Assembly: GCA_018817905.1 (NCBI GenBank)
Contig: JAHISS010000005.1
Location: 1-33,744 of the forward strand
Length of the DNA stretch: 33,744 bases
Reading direction: 5' to 3'
Source: Nanobdellota archaeon
GTDB taxonomy: Archaea > Nanobdellota > Nanobdellia > Pacearchaeales > GW2011-AR1
Shown: in pieces, positions 16,882 through 23,538 of the stretch
Layout: every line of letters begins with the position of its first letter
How positions within the stretch are numbered: the first letter of the stretch is position 1
The notes under the pieces: generated by a model
Seen by the model: only the letters and a program-made list of their open reading frames with translations
Databases searched by the model: none
What the model was told of the DNA's origin: nothing
Translations under genes and position numbers: made by a program

Positions 16882-16937
16882 AAAAAATCCTGACAAATCG
16901 GAAAGTTTATAAATCGTAACTTAATAGTAATAAAATC

Positions 16938-17453
16938 ATGAAAAAAACATTAACATGGCTGCTCGCTGCGGGTTCTGCATTAGCTATTGCTGGCTGTCCA
17001 CGCGCTCCTGATGACTATAGTCCCCAACAACCCGATGTAATAGTCCAAGAAGAAAATATTGCACAAAGGCTCAATGGCTCCTGGTCAGACGGTGAAGATC
17101 TTCGATACCATTTTGACGGAGAAGGCTATCTTGATTGTATTCGGGTAGGCAATGAGTACCTATTTGAGAATGGACAACATATTGAGGGAGATACTAACGG
17201 AATCGGGTCTACAGGATATATGCTCGAGGACTTTTGTCAAACAGAACATTACCAAGATGGTTTTCTAACAACACTAAAAAGGGATTGGTACTGGCAGGAC
17301 CTTGACGGGTCCTTTTTTAACAATGCTTCAATGAACGCGACCATTGAGGGATTCTTTATACCAGATGGACGAATGCAATTGTCTTACACGTCAAGTACTC
17401 CTGATTTATTAAGAATCATCCCAGATATTTCTATTGTTGACAAAATAGAGTAA
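16938..17453 (+). CDS. Putative secreted lipoprotein
   Basis: A 171-residue protein with a bacterial-style lipoprotein signal: MKKT, a hydrophobic core and LAIAGC at about 15-20, so Cys20 would be lipidated. After a Pro/Gln-rich linker the mature part resembles a small beta-barrel (LNGSWSDGEDLRYHFDGEGYL, LTTLKRDWYWQDLDGSFFNNASMNATIEGFF), a pattern seen in lipocalin-like or inhibitor-like lipoproteins, but I cannot assign a family. A TATA box GTTTATAAATCG at 16904-16915 lies about 27 bases upstream. It is 56 bases after the protease gene and shares its base composition, so they may have arrived together. Confidence 0.7.
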   Translation: MKKTLTWLLAAGSALAIAGCPRAPDDYSPQQPDVIVQEENIAQRLNGSWSDGEDLRYHFDGEGYLDCIRVGNEYLFENGQHIEGDTNGIGSTGYMLEDFCQTEHYQDGFLTTLKRDWYWQDLDGSFFNNASMNATIEGFFIPDGRMQLSYTSSTPDLLRIIPDISIVDKIE

Positions 17454-17621
17454 ATCTCAAAAGCAATAATCTCCACTATTGTTGCGACGGCAACTATTGT
17501 CCAAATTTGTTTACTTTCCATTTATTCACCTGCTTTCATATTCCAAATTATCATTTTCTATGTAATTTAAGATATGTCGGTCCTTAGAAAAATTTATAAT
17601 CTTTCCCAACCTCTTAAATTA

Positions 17622-17840
17622 ATGGCAGAAACAGTTTCAACCGGCGGCAATGTCCAATTCCGTTACAAAAAAGATTCCACACCAAAATTAAAAAAAGAAC
17701 AAAAAGTAGAAATCGATGAAGCTTACGAGGAATATTACGAACGGCGTAAAAAAGAGAAAAGAAAAAAAAGAATCGTGACAATCGCAATCATAATCATGGT
17801 CTTGATTATCTTGATTGCCGCGATATTCCTCCGTTCATAA
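17622..17840 (+). CDS. Small tail-anchored membrane protein
   Basis: A 72-residue protein: a polar N-terminus, a charged helix (EIDEAYEEYYERRKKEKRKKR) and one C-terminal membrane segment (IVTIAIIIMVLIILIAAIFL) ending in RS. This is a C-tail anchor with the N-terminus in the cytoplasm. Size and layout recall Sec61-beta/SecG-type subunits, but no family motif is present. A longer frame from 17574 exists; the ATG at 17622 is chosen because a TATA box (TTTATAATC, 17593-17601) lies about 25 bases before it. Confidence 0.7.
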   Translation: MAETVSTGGNVQFRYKKDSTPKLKKEQKVEIDEAYEEYYERRKKEKRKKRIVTIAIIIMVLIILIAAIFLRS

Positions 17841-17841
17841 A

Positions 17842-17850
17842 CTTTAAATA
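17842..17850 (+). promoter_or_regulatory. TATA box of tRNA-Asn
   Basis: CTTTAAATA ends 23 bases before the first base of the tRNA, which fits archaeal promoter spacing. Confidence 0.7.
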
Positions 17851-17873
17851 CAGTTCTTGTTTTGCCTCAATGT

Positions 17874-17989
17874 GTCCCGGTAGCTCAGCTGGTTAGAGCG
17901 CGTGGCTGTTAGTGTGAGAAGCTTTGCTTCAAATACGTTAGCAAATAGCAGATACCATGAGGTCGTTGGTTCGAGTCCAGCCCGGGACG
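17874..17989 (+). tRNA. tRNA-Asn(GTT) with a 42-base intron
   Basis: The acceptor stem GTCCCGG (17874-17880) pairs perfectly with CCGGGAC (17982-17988), with G73 at 17989, the Asn discriminator. The D arm is GCTC/GAGC; the anticodon stem CGTGG pairs with CCATG; the loop reads C-T-G-T-T-A before the intron, giving anticodon GTT; the T arm is GTTGG-TTCGAGT-CCAGC with one G-T pair. CCA is not encoded. The intron occupies the canonical 37/38 position. The matching AsnRS gene is at 648. Confidence 0.93.
17912..17953 (+). other. tRNA intron with bulge-helix-bulge pairing
   Basis: A 42-base intron between positions 37 and 38. CTGTTA (17906-17911) can pair with TAGCAG (17946-17951) through one G-U pair, giving the central helix recognised by the archaeal tRNA splicing endonuclease. 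An internal GAAGC-TTT-GCTTC hairpin caps the intron. The exact cut sites are inferred from restoring a normal anticodon loop. Confidence 0.85.
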
Positions 17990-18019
17990 TTTCTATTTTG
18001 ACAAGTTACCCCTCCACCT

Positions 18020-18275
18020 CTACAAATCCAACTAATCCGATATTATCCAAAACTCAATTAATGTTGCATCCGATTGGTTTTATTATTAATCTAATGAGTT
18101 GGTTGGAAGTGAAACTATTTTTTCACAAGTTAATGCCCTTCGGGCAGCTCCATCTTCTTAGCAGATTTTTTCGATTATTGAATTTTAATTTCGAGGGCGG
18201 GAGCTGGAGGCGGTCGAAATTCAAATTCGATGGGTGTGCGGGACGAATGTCGAAAAAATCTGCGTTTATACTTTA
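18020..18275. repeat. Composite palindromic repeat, compact copy (D)
   Basis: Modules in order: a stem formed by CCAACTAA and TTGGTTGG; a GTGAAA/TTTCAC hairpin; TGCCC-TTC-GGGCA (18134-18146); and a closed unit with a perfect 14-bp stem GCAGATTTTTTCGA (18161-18174) / TCGAAAAAATCTGC (18250-18263) that encloses a second stem, 18180-18194 with 18214-18228 (14 of 15 pair). The same modules occur near 20150-20250, 26955-27535 and 28740-28975. This copy has the empty site of the 216-bp insertion described at 27222. Confidence 0.75.
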
Positions 18276-18408
18276 AGTACAGAAAATTAAAAAAGAATTT
18301 GTTTTTCTTCATCTTCCAAAAAAACTTAAATCCAATGAAAAAAATCTCCGTCGACAAATATCAAATTAAAAATTTCCCTTTTTGATAAAAAAAGTTTTCA
18401 CGATAAAT

Positions 18409-18420
18409 TTATAAACAAAA
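18409..18420 (+). promoter_or_regulatory. TATA box of the lysine-rich peptide gene
   Basis: ATTTATAAACAA lies about 45 bases before the ATG, leaving a leader of about 20 bases that contains the Shine-Dalgarno AGAGGTG (18445-18451), 9 bases before the start. Confidence 0.65.
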
Positions 18421-18460
18421 AATTCTTAGTTAGACTACACTAAAAGAGGTGTTACTCAAA

Positions 18461-18532
18461 ATGCCAAAGAAAAAAGCAAAAAAGAAAAAAGCCGTGAAGA
18501 AGAAGGCAACTAAGAAAAAGAAGAAGAAATAA
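18461..18532 (+). CDS. 23-residue lysine-rich basic peptide
   Basis: The peptide begins MPKKKAKKKKAV and continues KKKATKKKKKK; 16 of 23 residues are Lys, the rest Ala, Thr, Val, Pro and the initial Met. Both AAA and AAG codons are used, so it is not a simple A-tract. It has a TATA box, a Shine-Dalgarno at good spacing and a long T-rich terminator, which together argue that it is a real gene. Composition resembles the basic tails of linker histones and Lys-rich chromatin proteins, so nucleic-acid binding or charge neutralisation is a reasonable inference. The family is unknown to me. Confidence 0.7.
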   Translation: MPKKKAKKKKAVKKKATKKKKKK

Positions 18533-18537
18533 CCGCT

Positions 18538-18606
18538 TTGTCTTCTTCTTAATTAGTTTTTATTTTTAACTTGTCGAAACCTTATTCTTTTTATTTTTTA
18601 TTTTTA
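18538..18606 (+). terminator. T-rich terminator between the lysine-rich peptide gene and the KH gene
   Basis: Downstream of the peptide stop are several runs of three to six T, ending in a dense T block at 18588-18607. No hairpin is evident; a U-tract terminator fits archaeal practice. It overlaps the 3' end of the convergent KH gene. Confidence 0.6.
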
Positions 18607-19101
18607 TTTAACAATCGAAAAATCAGATTTATCAAGCGTATTCATTTTCTCAAGGTATCTGTAAACATTGGACTGTTTTGAACCTTTGATTATATTAATA
18701 ATCGCTGTTTCAGTATCTTCCACATCTTCAGCATCACCGATAATCCCGACTTCTCCTTCTTTTATCAAAACCTCGCAGCCAGAAATCAAAGAAATCGTTC
18801 TCCTGGTTTTCCCTTTCTTGCCTATCAAACGCGATTTAACAACTTTCAAATTTCTTTTCGTGTAATCTTTTATATGAACCACTCTAAAAACAAAATCTTC
18901 TTCCTTTAACAAAAGCGCTTTTTTAACTGAAAAACCAAAATTAACCGCGTCAAAAAAAATGCGCGCGTCATACTCGTCCAAAGAAGAACCATCGATAACA
19001 ACGTTCCTTCCTAAAATTTTTATTTTGACGTTCAACTTTTTTTCCAACTGCAATTTCAACTTTTCAACTTCTCTCATCCTTTTAACGTAAATTGTTTCCA
19101 T
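18604..19101 (-). CDS. KH-domain RNA-binding protein (Dim2/Krr1-like)
   Basis: A 165-residue protein with two KH-like halves. The second contains the diagnostic loop RLIGKKGKTRRTIS (IGxxGxxxxxI) followed by GCEVLIKEGEVGIIGDAEDVE. The first half (VKIKILGRNVVIDGSSLDEYDARIFFDAVNFGF) is a degenerate KH. Archaeal Dim2-type proteins bind 16S rRNA near its 3' end and take part in small-subunit maturation; here that role is inferred from the family. It is the third gene of a probable aIF2-beta/DUF424/KH operon, 34 bases after DUF424. Confidence 0.85.
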   Translation of the reverse strand: METIYVKRMREVEKLKLQLEKKLNVKIKILGRNVVIDGSSLDEYDARIFFDAVNFGFSVKKALLLKEEDFVFRVVHIKDYTKRNLKVVKSRLIGKKGKTRRTISLISGCEVLIKEGEVGIIGDAEDVEDTETAIINIIKGSKQSNVYRYLEKMNTLDKSDFSIVK

Positions 19102-19135
19102 GTAAATTAAAACAAATTAAAGTTTTTTAATTTAT

Positions 19136-19432
19136 CTATAACAAAACCAAAGCAAATGGCACTCCTTGAATTTTCCCCATGCTGTCTTCATTAATAATTC
19201 CTGCCTTCATCGCAGCCTCTACCGCGCACGCGCCAACAATGTTAAAAATCGCGTCGTCGAGCGCCAAGCTCTTCAGCATTTCAACAGATTCCACTTCGCC
19301 AACTTCCTCCCCCCCATAAAAATTTTCCCGAACATCCAACTGCATCTTCCCTTCCTCAAACTTCTTCCCGACTAAATCACTGTCGCATAAAGCAACTACT
19401 TTCCTATAGCTCTCGTGAATTTTTATTCTCAT
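19136..19432 (-). CDS. DUF424 family protein
   Basis: A 98-residue protein beginning MRIKIHESYRKVVALCDSDLVGK, then FEEGKMQLDVRENFYGGE and an Ala/Ile-rich helix ending in PFALVLL. This is the conserved pattern of archaeal DUF424, whose biochemical role is not established. The ATG at 19432 is chosen because upstream in-frame sequence belongs to the aIF2-beta gene. The start lies four bases after the aIF2-beta stop, so the two are translated from one mRNA. Confidence 0.75.
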   Translation of the reverse strand: MRIKIHESYRKVVALCDSDLVGKKFEEGKMQLDVRENFYGGEEVGEVESVEMLKSLALDDAIFNIVGACAVEAAMKAGIINEDSMGKIQGVPFALVLL

Positions 19433-19436
19433 AAGA

Positions 19437-19847
19437 TTATAAATGATATTTAACTGGCGACTTGGCTCCGCAAGCAAGACAATGTTTGTACTTCACACTC
19501 TTTTCTGAAACAATCTCTGTGTCTGGCTTACCGCAAACCGGACAGATAATAAACTCCTTTGCGTATTTTTCAATTTTCTCATTTACCCTCCCAGAACTCA
19601 ATTTTGTCTTCAGTATCAAACGACTACCTCTCAACTGTCCGGAAACAGCCAGCTCTTTCTGCAAAAATTTCGCAACATGCGCCGCATCTTTCCGAAGATA
19701 ACTCACAATAACTGCGAAGTTCGTTATAAAAGTATTCTTCCCGCTAACATGCCCCTCGACCTTTGGCACCTCAAATCTTTTCCCGCCCGTCCCAACTACC
19801 TTAACAGTTGTATAAGCTTTCTCTAATAACTTTTCATAATCATCCAT
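19437..19847 (-). CDS. eif2b: Translation initiation factor aIF2 subunit beta
   Basis: Part of the aIF2 heterotrimer that delivers initiator Met-tRNA to the small subunit. The 136-residue protein has the N-terminal helix MDDYEKLLEKAY that contacts the gamma subunit, the central alpha/beta domain (VEGHVSGKNTFITNF, YLRKDAAHVAKFLQKEL, GSRLILKTKL) and a C-terminal C4 zinc ribbon (CPVCG ... CLACG). Length is normal. A longer frame runs to 20195 through structured repeats and is not coding; the ATG at 19847 has a TATA box (TTTTATAAACTC on the minus strand) about 25 bases upstream. Confidence 0.93.
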   Translation of the reverse strand: MDDYEKLLEKAYTTVKVVGTGGKRFEVPKVEGHVSGKNTFITNFAVIVSYLRKDAAHVAKFLQKELAVSGQLRGSRLILKTKLSSGRVNEKIEKYAKEFIICPVCGKPDTEIVSEKSVKYKHCLACGAKSPVKYHL

Positions 19848-19890
19848 AAAAACAAGCGCAATCAAGAGTTTATAAAATTGTGGTTTCCCA

Positions 19891-19942
19891 CAGTATCTCC
19901 GCACAAGAAGAAAAATTTGAAAGTACAATGCGGAAATACTGT
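19891..19942. mobile_element. Short relative of the 216-bp palindromic element
   Basis: CAGTATCTCCGCAC (19891-19904), identical to the left end of the element at 27222, is followed 25 bases later by GCGGAAATACTG (19930-19941), its inverted partner with one mismatch. TCCC occurs close to both sides (19886-19889 and 19942-19945), a possible target duplication, though the flanks are not symmetric. Confidence 0.5.
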
Positions 19943-20073
19943 CCCGCGGCGTTGTCCGGAGTTCGTTGGTTCTACTAATTAATTGGAAACACAAATACGA
20001 ATCGGGTGAGTTTTTCTTCGTAGAAGAAATGTTAGCGGGATTTGAGAACCAACGAAAAGACAATTTCGGACAA
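19942..20073. repeat. Nested palindrome
   Basis: Inverted pairs: TCCCGC (19942-19947) with GCGGGA (20035-20040); TTGTCCG (19952-19958) with CGGACAA (20067-20073); TTCGTTGGTTCT (19962-19973) with AGAACCAACGAA (20045-20056), all perfect; and a TTTCTTC-GTA-GAAGAAA hairpin (20013-20029). The second and third pairs nest; the first competes with the third. Confidence 0.65.
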
Positions 20074-20149
20074 AACCGTTTCCCATCTTTCAGCTCAACA
20101 GCCATAACCAAGATATCGAAGTTCACTACGTTCACAAAATTGAAAAGTA

Positions 20150-20250
20150 CAAGTTGCCCAACCCGCCAAACTCTAACCAACCTAAAAATTATCACAAATC
20201 CAACCAGTATTATACTCCTGATTGTTTTATTATTGAGCGGGGAGGTGGTT
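20150..20250. repeat. Composite palindromic repeat, partial copy (A)
   Basis: Shares CTCTAACCAACC, the core ATTATACTCCTGATTG and TTTTATTATTGA, and a closing GGGGAGGTGGTTA with the copies near 26990-27080 and 28830-28920. TAACCAACC can pair with GGTGGTTA across the core. Confidence 0.6.
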
Positions 20251-20307
20251 ACAACTGAAGCTATTTCCCAACAAAAAAATTATAAACTCTCCAATCTAAG
20301 TTCTAAC

Positions 20308-20811
20308 ATGAAAATCAAAAACCTTGTCCTAGGAATAGGAATTGTAGTTGTCTTTGCTCTGACTCTCTGGCAGGGAATAGAAGCATTCCATTCTTCTCCA
20401 CAATGGGACGATTTCTGCGGAGAAAGAACCACAACACCGCGCCCCCTAGACAAACCAGCAGATCAAATAACCCTGCCTGAATGCGAACAGCAAGGCGGCG
20501 TCTGGCAAGACGAATACTGCGATTTTTACTACGAATGTCAGCAAGAATTCAATCATGCTGAAGATGCCCATTCAAAAATCGTCTTCACAATTTCTTTAAT
20601 CGCAGCCCTTGCATCAATCATCCTCGGCTACTTTATCCTCTCCGTCGAACCAGTCGGCTCAGCGTTAATCGCCTCTGGAATCTGGGCAATTTTCTACGGC
20701 TCTGCGATAAACTGGCGAAACTTCTCCAGCATAATCCGGTTTTCACTTTTGCTCGTTGCGTTGGTTTTGTTAATCTGGCTTGCAATGCGATTGAATAAGA
20801 AGAAGAAATAA
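20308..20811 (+). CDS. Hypothetical integral membrane protein
   Basis: A 167-residue protein with an N-terminal hydrophobic segment (LVLGIGIVVVFALTLW), a Cys-rich extracellular-type loop (five Cys between about 34 and 73, including QQGGVWQDEYCDFYYEC), and three further hydrophobic segments (IVFTISLIAALASIILGYFI; VGSALIASGIWAIFYG; IIRFSLLLVALVLLIWLAM) ending in KKKK. The ATG at 20308 is preferred to an upstream extension through repeats because a TATA box (AAATTATAAACTC, 20276-20288) lies about 25 bases before it. Paired cysteines suggest disulfides outside the cell. Function unknown. Confidence 0.7.
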   Translation: MKIKNLVLGIGIVVVFALTLWQGIEAFHSSPQWDDFCGERTTTPRPLDKPADQITLPECEQQGGVWQDEYCDFYYECQQEFNHAEDAHSKIVFTISLIAALASIILGYFILSVEPVGSALIASGIWAIFYGSAINWRNFSSIIRFSLLLVALVLLIWLAMRLNKKKK

Positions 20812-21585
20812 TTAAACATTCGCCAACGCCTTTTCAAAAGAAACAGAATTCTTCCACATTTCCATAAACTGCTTTCGAAGTATCGCAATTAACGGCTTTG
20901 ACTTCGTCCAAATAGTTATGTAATCCTCCGGGTTTTGAATCTCGGGTTTGCCAATTGTTATCCTCGCCTCCTTGTTGTCAAACACTGTAAACCTCAAGGG
21001 ATAAGACCCATACTTCTCATTGTATGCCCTTATCTTACATCCGGTTTTCTTCCATTCAAAAGCTCTTTCTTTCGTCTCATCATTCACCACCCCAATAATC
21101 CTAACGTCGACTCCTTTTTTAGTCGTCTTCTCCATTTCCCTCAACCCGTCCCCCCAAACCTTCCAATTCCTCTGAACCCCAAATATTTCCTTCTTCACCG
21201 TAGAGTTGTGCTCCGCCAACTTGTCCATTATAGTCCTCTGTCCTTTAATCAAAGAAAAAACAAACTCATTCCCGGTCTCCTTTAACTTATCAACATCTCT
21301 CGCACTCTTCCTTAACTCGCTCAATTCTTTCTCCTTTTCTTTAACTCTCTGGGAAATAAACGTTTTGATATTAGAAAGTTTGTAACTTTTCGTTCCATTA
21401 GGAATAAGTTCCGACAAACCAAAAGTTTCAAAGTCTTTTATTATCTTATAAATCTTGTTCGTGGGAACTCCAGAATCCAGATTTAATTCTTTAGCGTTTG
21501 CTTTTTTCAGCCTTGTGAACGAAGTCAAAACTTTTGCTTCGTAAAACGTCATGCCAAGATTTTGAAAAAATTCTTCCTTGTCCAT
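20812..21585 (-). CDS. TrmB-family transcriptional regulator
   Basis: A 257-residue regulator. Residues 5-75 form a winged helix (LGMTFYEAKVLTSFTRLKKANAKELNLDSGVPTNKIYKIIKDFETFGL), residues 75-105 a coiled coil (QRVKEKEKELSELRKSARDVDKL), and the rest a PLD-like effector-binding domain seen in TrmB proteins. Family members sense sugars or other small molecules and bind promoter DNA as dimers. Its target is unknown; the HIT gene starts 85 bases away divergently, and the membrane protein gene converges on it. A TATA box TTTATAAAATC on the minus strand lies about 26 bases upstream. Confidence 0.85.
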   Translation of the reverse strand: MDKEEFFQNLGMTFYEAKVLTSFTRLKKANAKELNLDSGVPTNKIYKIIKDFETFGLSELIPNGTKSYKLSNIKTFISQRVKEKEKELSELRKSARDVDKLKETGNEFVFSLIKGQRTIMDKLAEHNSTVKKEIFGVQRNWKVWGDGLREMEKTTKKGVDVRIIGVVNDETKERAFEWKKTGCKIRAYNEKYGSYPLRFTVFDNKEARITIGKPEIQNPEDYITIWTKSKPLIAILRKQFMEMWKNSVSFEKALANV

Positions 21586-21669
21586 CCTATCTGAGTTTTA
21601 TTCGATTTTATAAAGATTTGTACCCCAAAAGTACTTGAAATATTTTTATAGACAATCACCCAAAAGAAC

Positions 21670-22296
21670 ATGACGAATAACTGTGGGCTCTGTTCTGAAG
21701 TTAAAAACGAACCAGTTAAAGGAAGACTTAACAGAATAATACAAAACACTGAAAATTTTTGTGCTTTTGTCACAAAAGGACCTCTTGGTTTAGGGCATCT
21801 GCTAATTGCTACAAGAGAACATTATTTATCAATGGCAACGATTCCTCGAGATTACTTTCCAGAATTAAGGGGCTTGCGTGAAGACCTTGGAGTAAGGCTA
21901 ACGGAATCATTCCATCTTCCACAAACAATATTATTTGAGCACGGCCCTTCAAAACACGACCTAAGGGGAGGTTGCTGTGTTGACCACAGCCATATGCACA
22001 TCATGCCAGTTCGCTTATCTTCAACACGAGCTGTCAGAAAAATAAAAGAATCATTAGGCAATTGCCAAACAATCGAAACTTACGAGGAACTAAGACAATT
22101 AGCTGATGAGGAAACTGCCTATGCTTTTTTCGAGTTTGATGGGATAAAATATTTTTCCAAGATAGAAAAACCAATGCCCTCACAATTTGTAAGGCAAATT
22201 ATCGGAAAATACGTTGGGCGAGAATATACTTGGGATTGGCGCCAGAATCCTCGTACTGAAGATATAATCGAAACAGTAGAAAGATTGAAAACATAA
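21670..22296 (+). CDS. HIT-family nucleotide hydrolase/transferase
   Basis: A 208-residue HIT protein. The catalytic histidine triad is HSHMHI in VDHSHMHIMPV (about 112-122). The N-terminus holds CGLC, possibly half of a zinc site, and ENFCAFVTKGPLGLGHLLIATREHY, the usual HIT strand pair. The C-terminal 80 residues extend past the core, as in larger archaeal members. Typical substrates are dinucleoside polyphosphates or nucleoside phosphoramidates; the one here is unknown. A TATA box ATATTTTTATAGAC lies about 27 bases upstream. Confidence 0.85.
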   Translation: MTNNCGLCSEVKNEPVKGRLNRIIQNTENFCAFVTKGPLGLGHLLIATREHYLSMATIPRDYFPELRGLREDLGVRLTESFHLPQTILFEHGPSKHDLRGGCCVDHSHMHIMPVRLSSTRAVRKIKESLGNCQTIETYEELRQLADEETAYAFFEFDGIKYFSKIEKPMPSQFVRQIIGKYVGREYTWDWRQNPRTEDIIETVERLKT

Positions 22297-22932
22297 TCAC
22301 CACCCCAAATATCTCAACCTGCCAGGTCGCGGTTCGTAAGCAGCGCCGCCTTCCAACAACTTCTTAATTTCAGCGTTAATAATATTCGGCGGCTCTTTCA
22401 ATTCCAAAATAATCTTATCAATATCAATCCCTTCTTCTTTCTCTGCTTCCTTGACCATTGACAGAATCTTGTCCTTTAGTTCTGCAATCTGTTCTTTCTC
22501 AAGCGTCTTCGGCTGTTCTGCCTCCATTTCAAGCTTTCTAACCAAAAGAAAAGCCGAATCTTTTTTCTTCATTATCTCTGGAGTAACATAAATCTCATCG
22601 TTCCAAAACCTCAACAACCCAACAACCAGCACCGTGTCTCCCTGATTAAATTCCGAGAACTTATCAACCTCTTCCCCAAATGACTTCACTTTTATCTGCC
22701 CGGTTGAATCGTCAAGCGTCAAGCTCCCGAACTTCTTTTCTCCTTCTTGAACATATTTATCAACAACATTCGCAATCAAGTTAATTCTTGAAACATTTTT
22801 CCCGCCGTCTTCAATCCCTTTCAAACGCTCACCTTCAAAAACCTGCTTCCCTGCCAAAATATTTCCAATCCTCATTTTGTAAGCAACTCTCCTTTTCATC
22901 TGCTCGCTGGACAAAGGTAATTGGTCATTCAT
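22297..22932 (-). CDS. Replication protein A-like OB-fold protein (RPA32-type)
   Basis: A 211-residue single-stranded DNA-binding protein. The OB fold spans about 35-125 (VSRINLIANVVDKYVQEGEKKFGSLTLDDSTG, QGDTVLVVGLLRFWNDEIYVTPEIMK), and the C-terminal 60 residues form a winged helix (IDKIILELKEPPNIINAEIKKLLEGGAAYEPRPGRLRYLGW). That OB plus winged-helix order matches RPA32-like subunits in archaea and eukaryotes. The ATG at 22932 is preferred to an extension to 22992, as a TATA box (CCTTATAAAACT) lies about 27 bases upstream. The MCM gene lies upstream on the same strand. No separate RPA41-type gene is visible. Confidence 0.82.
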   Translation of the reverse strand: MNDQLPLSSEQMKRRVAYKMRIGNILAGKQVFEGERLKGIEDGGKNVSRINLIANVVDKYVQEGEKKFGSLTLDDSTGQIKVKSFGEEVDKFSEFNQGDTVLVVGLLRFWNDEIYVTPEIMKKKDSAFLLVRKLEMEAEQPKTLEKEQIAELKDKILSMVKEAEKEEGIDIDKIILELKEPPNIINAEIKKLLEGGAAYEPRPGRLRYLGW

Positions 22933-22954
22933 CTTAAACAAAAAGAAATGAGTT

Positions 22955-23389
22955 TTATAAGGTTTTATGTTGTTTCCTATCAACTTTCTCATATTTTCTA
23001 ATTTTAGGAGACCACTGTTCTCTCGCCCTCAAACGAGCAACAGCATAACCAAAACCTGCCGCAGCAATTCCGCCGATTGACCACAAAGCATCGCTCTCAA
23101 GATTAGCAGTAATTCGCTCCGCAGTTCGTCCAAGAGATTCATAATCTCCAAACCTCTCTGCAATCTGTCTCGCGTCAGCCAAATCCTGCCCAAAATCCTC
23201 CAAAACATTCGTGCATCCATTTACAAAATTCCTGCCCGAAAACGCAGCAACAATAAGCCCAGAAAGACAAACAACTAATCCAACACGCTGCCTTGTCAAG
23301 TAATCTCTCCATCCCCTCCCAACCTTAACAGGCATTTCCACCGCGCGATTCATCCTTCGAACAATATCCCCATACTTGTCTTCATCCAT
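22955..23389 (-). CDS. Hypothetical membrane protein between RPA and MCM
   Basis: A 144-residue protein with two hydrophobic segments (VGLVVCLSGLIVAAFSG and SIGGIAAAGFGYAVA), basic termini and an acidic helical loop between them (VLEDFGQDLADARQIAERFGDYESLGRTAERI). Both ends are predicted cytoplasmic. The ATG at 23389 is preferred to a TTG/ATG further up because a TATA box (ACTTTATAACCC on the minus strand) is about 25 bases away. Its stop lies inside the RPA promoter region. Function unknown. Confidence 0.6.
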   Translation of the reverse strand: MDEDKYGDIVRRMNRAVEMPVKVGRGWRDYLTRQRVGLVVCLSGLIVAAFSGRNFVNGCTNVLEDFGQDLADARQIAERFGDYESLGRTAERITANLESDALWSIGGIAAAGFGYAVARLRAREQWSPKIRKYEKVDRKQHKTL

Positions 23390-23538
23390 AAAAAGAATTT
23401 TCAAAAGAGGGTTATAAAGTTTTAGCTGCTGAATGCATTAAACAACTCAATGCCTAAAAGAATATCACATTAAACTCGGAATGTATCTTATTATTGTGCG
23501 AGCGCAGCGAGGATATTATTGAAGATAGTTTTACAATA

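Larger units (their letters stand above)
17990..18460. other. Intergenic stretch holding a compact composite palindromic repeat
   Basis: No convincing protein gene; a frame through the tRNA into this region is spurious. It holds the compact repeat copy (18020-18275), then A/T-rich sequence with the promoter of the lysine-rich peptide gene. Confidence 0.6.
19848..20307. other. Intergenic stretch dense in inverted repeats
   Basis: No gene. It contains a short relative of the 216-bp element (ends CAGTATCTCCGCAC at 19891 and GCGGAAATACTG at 19930), a nested palindrome at 19942-20073, composite-repeat modules at about 20150-20250, and TATA boxes for the two flanking genes. Confidence 0.6.

Noticed and set aside
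17902-18276. A 124-codon + strand frame running through the tRNA-Asn 3' half and the compact repeat.
   Set aside because: It starts inside the tRNA intron region, has no promoter and follows palindromic repeats; no domain is visible.
18335-18385. A 16-codon ORF (MKKISVDKYQIKNFPF) upstream of the lysine-rich gene.
   Set aside because: The TATA-like sequence ahead of it is only about 10 bases away, there is no Shine-Dalgarno, and it lies upstream of the promoter of the next gene.
19966-20307. Upstream extension of the membrane protein frame through the inverted repeats.
   Set aside because: A TATA box lies inside it just before the ATG at 20308, and the extra 114 codons encode low-quality sequence unrelated to the hydrophobic start.
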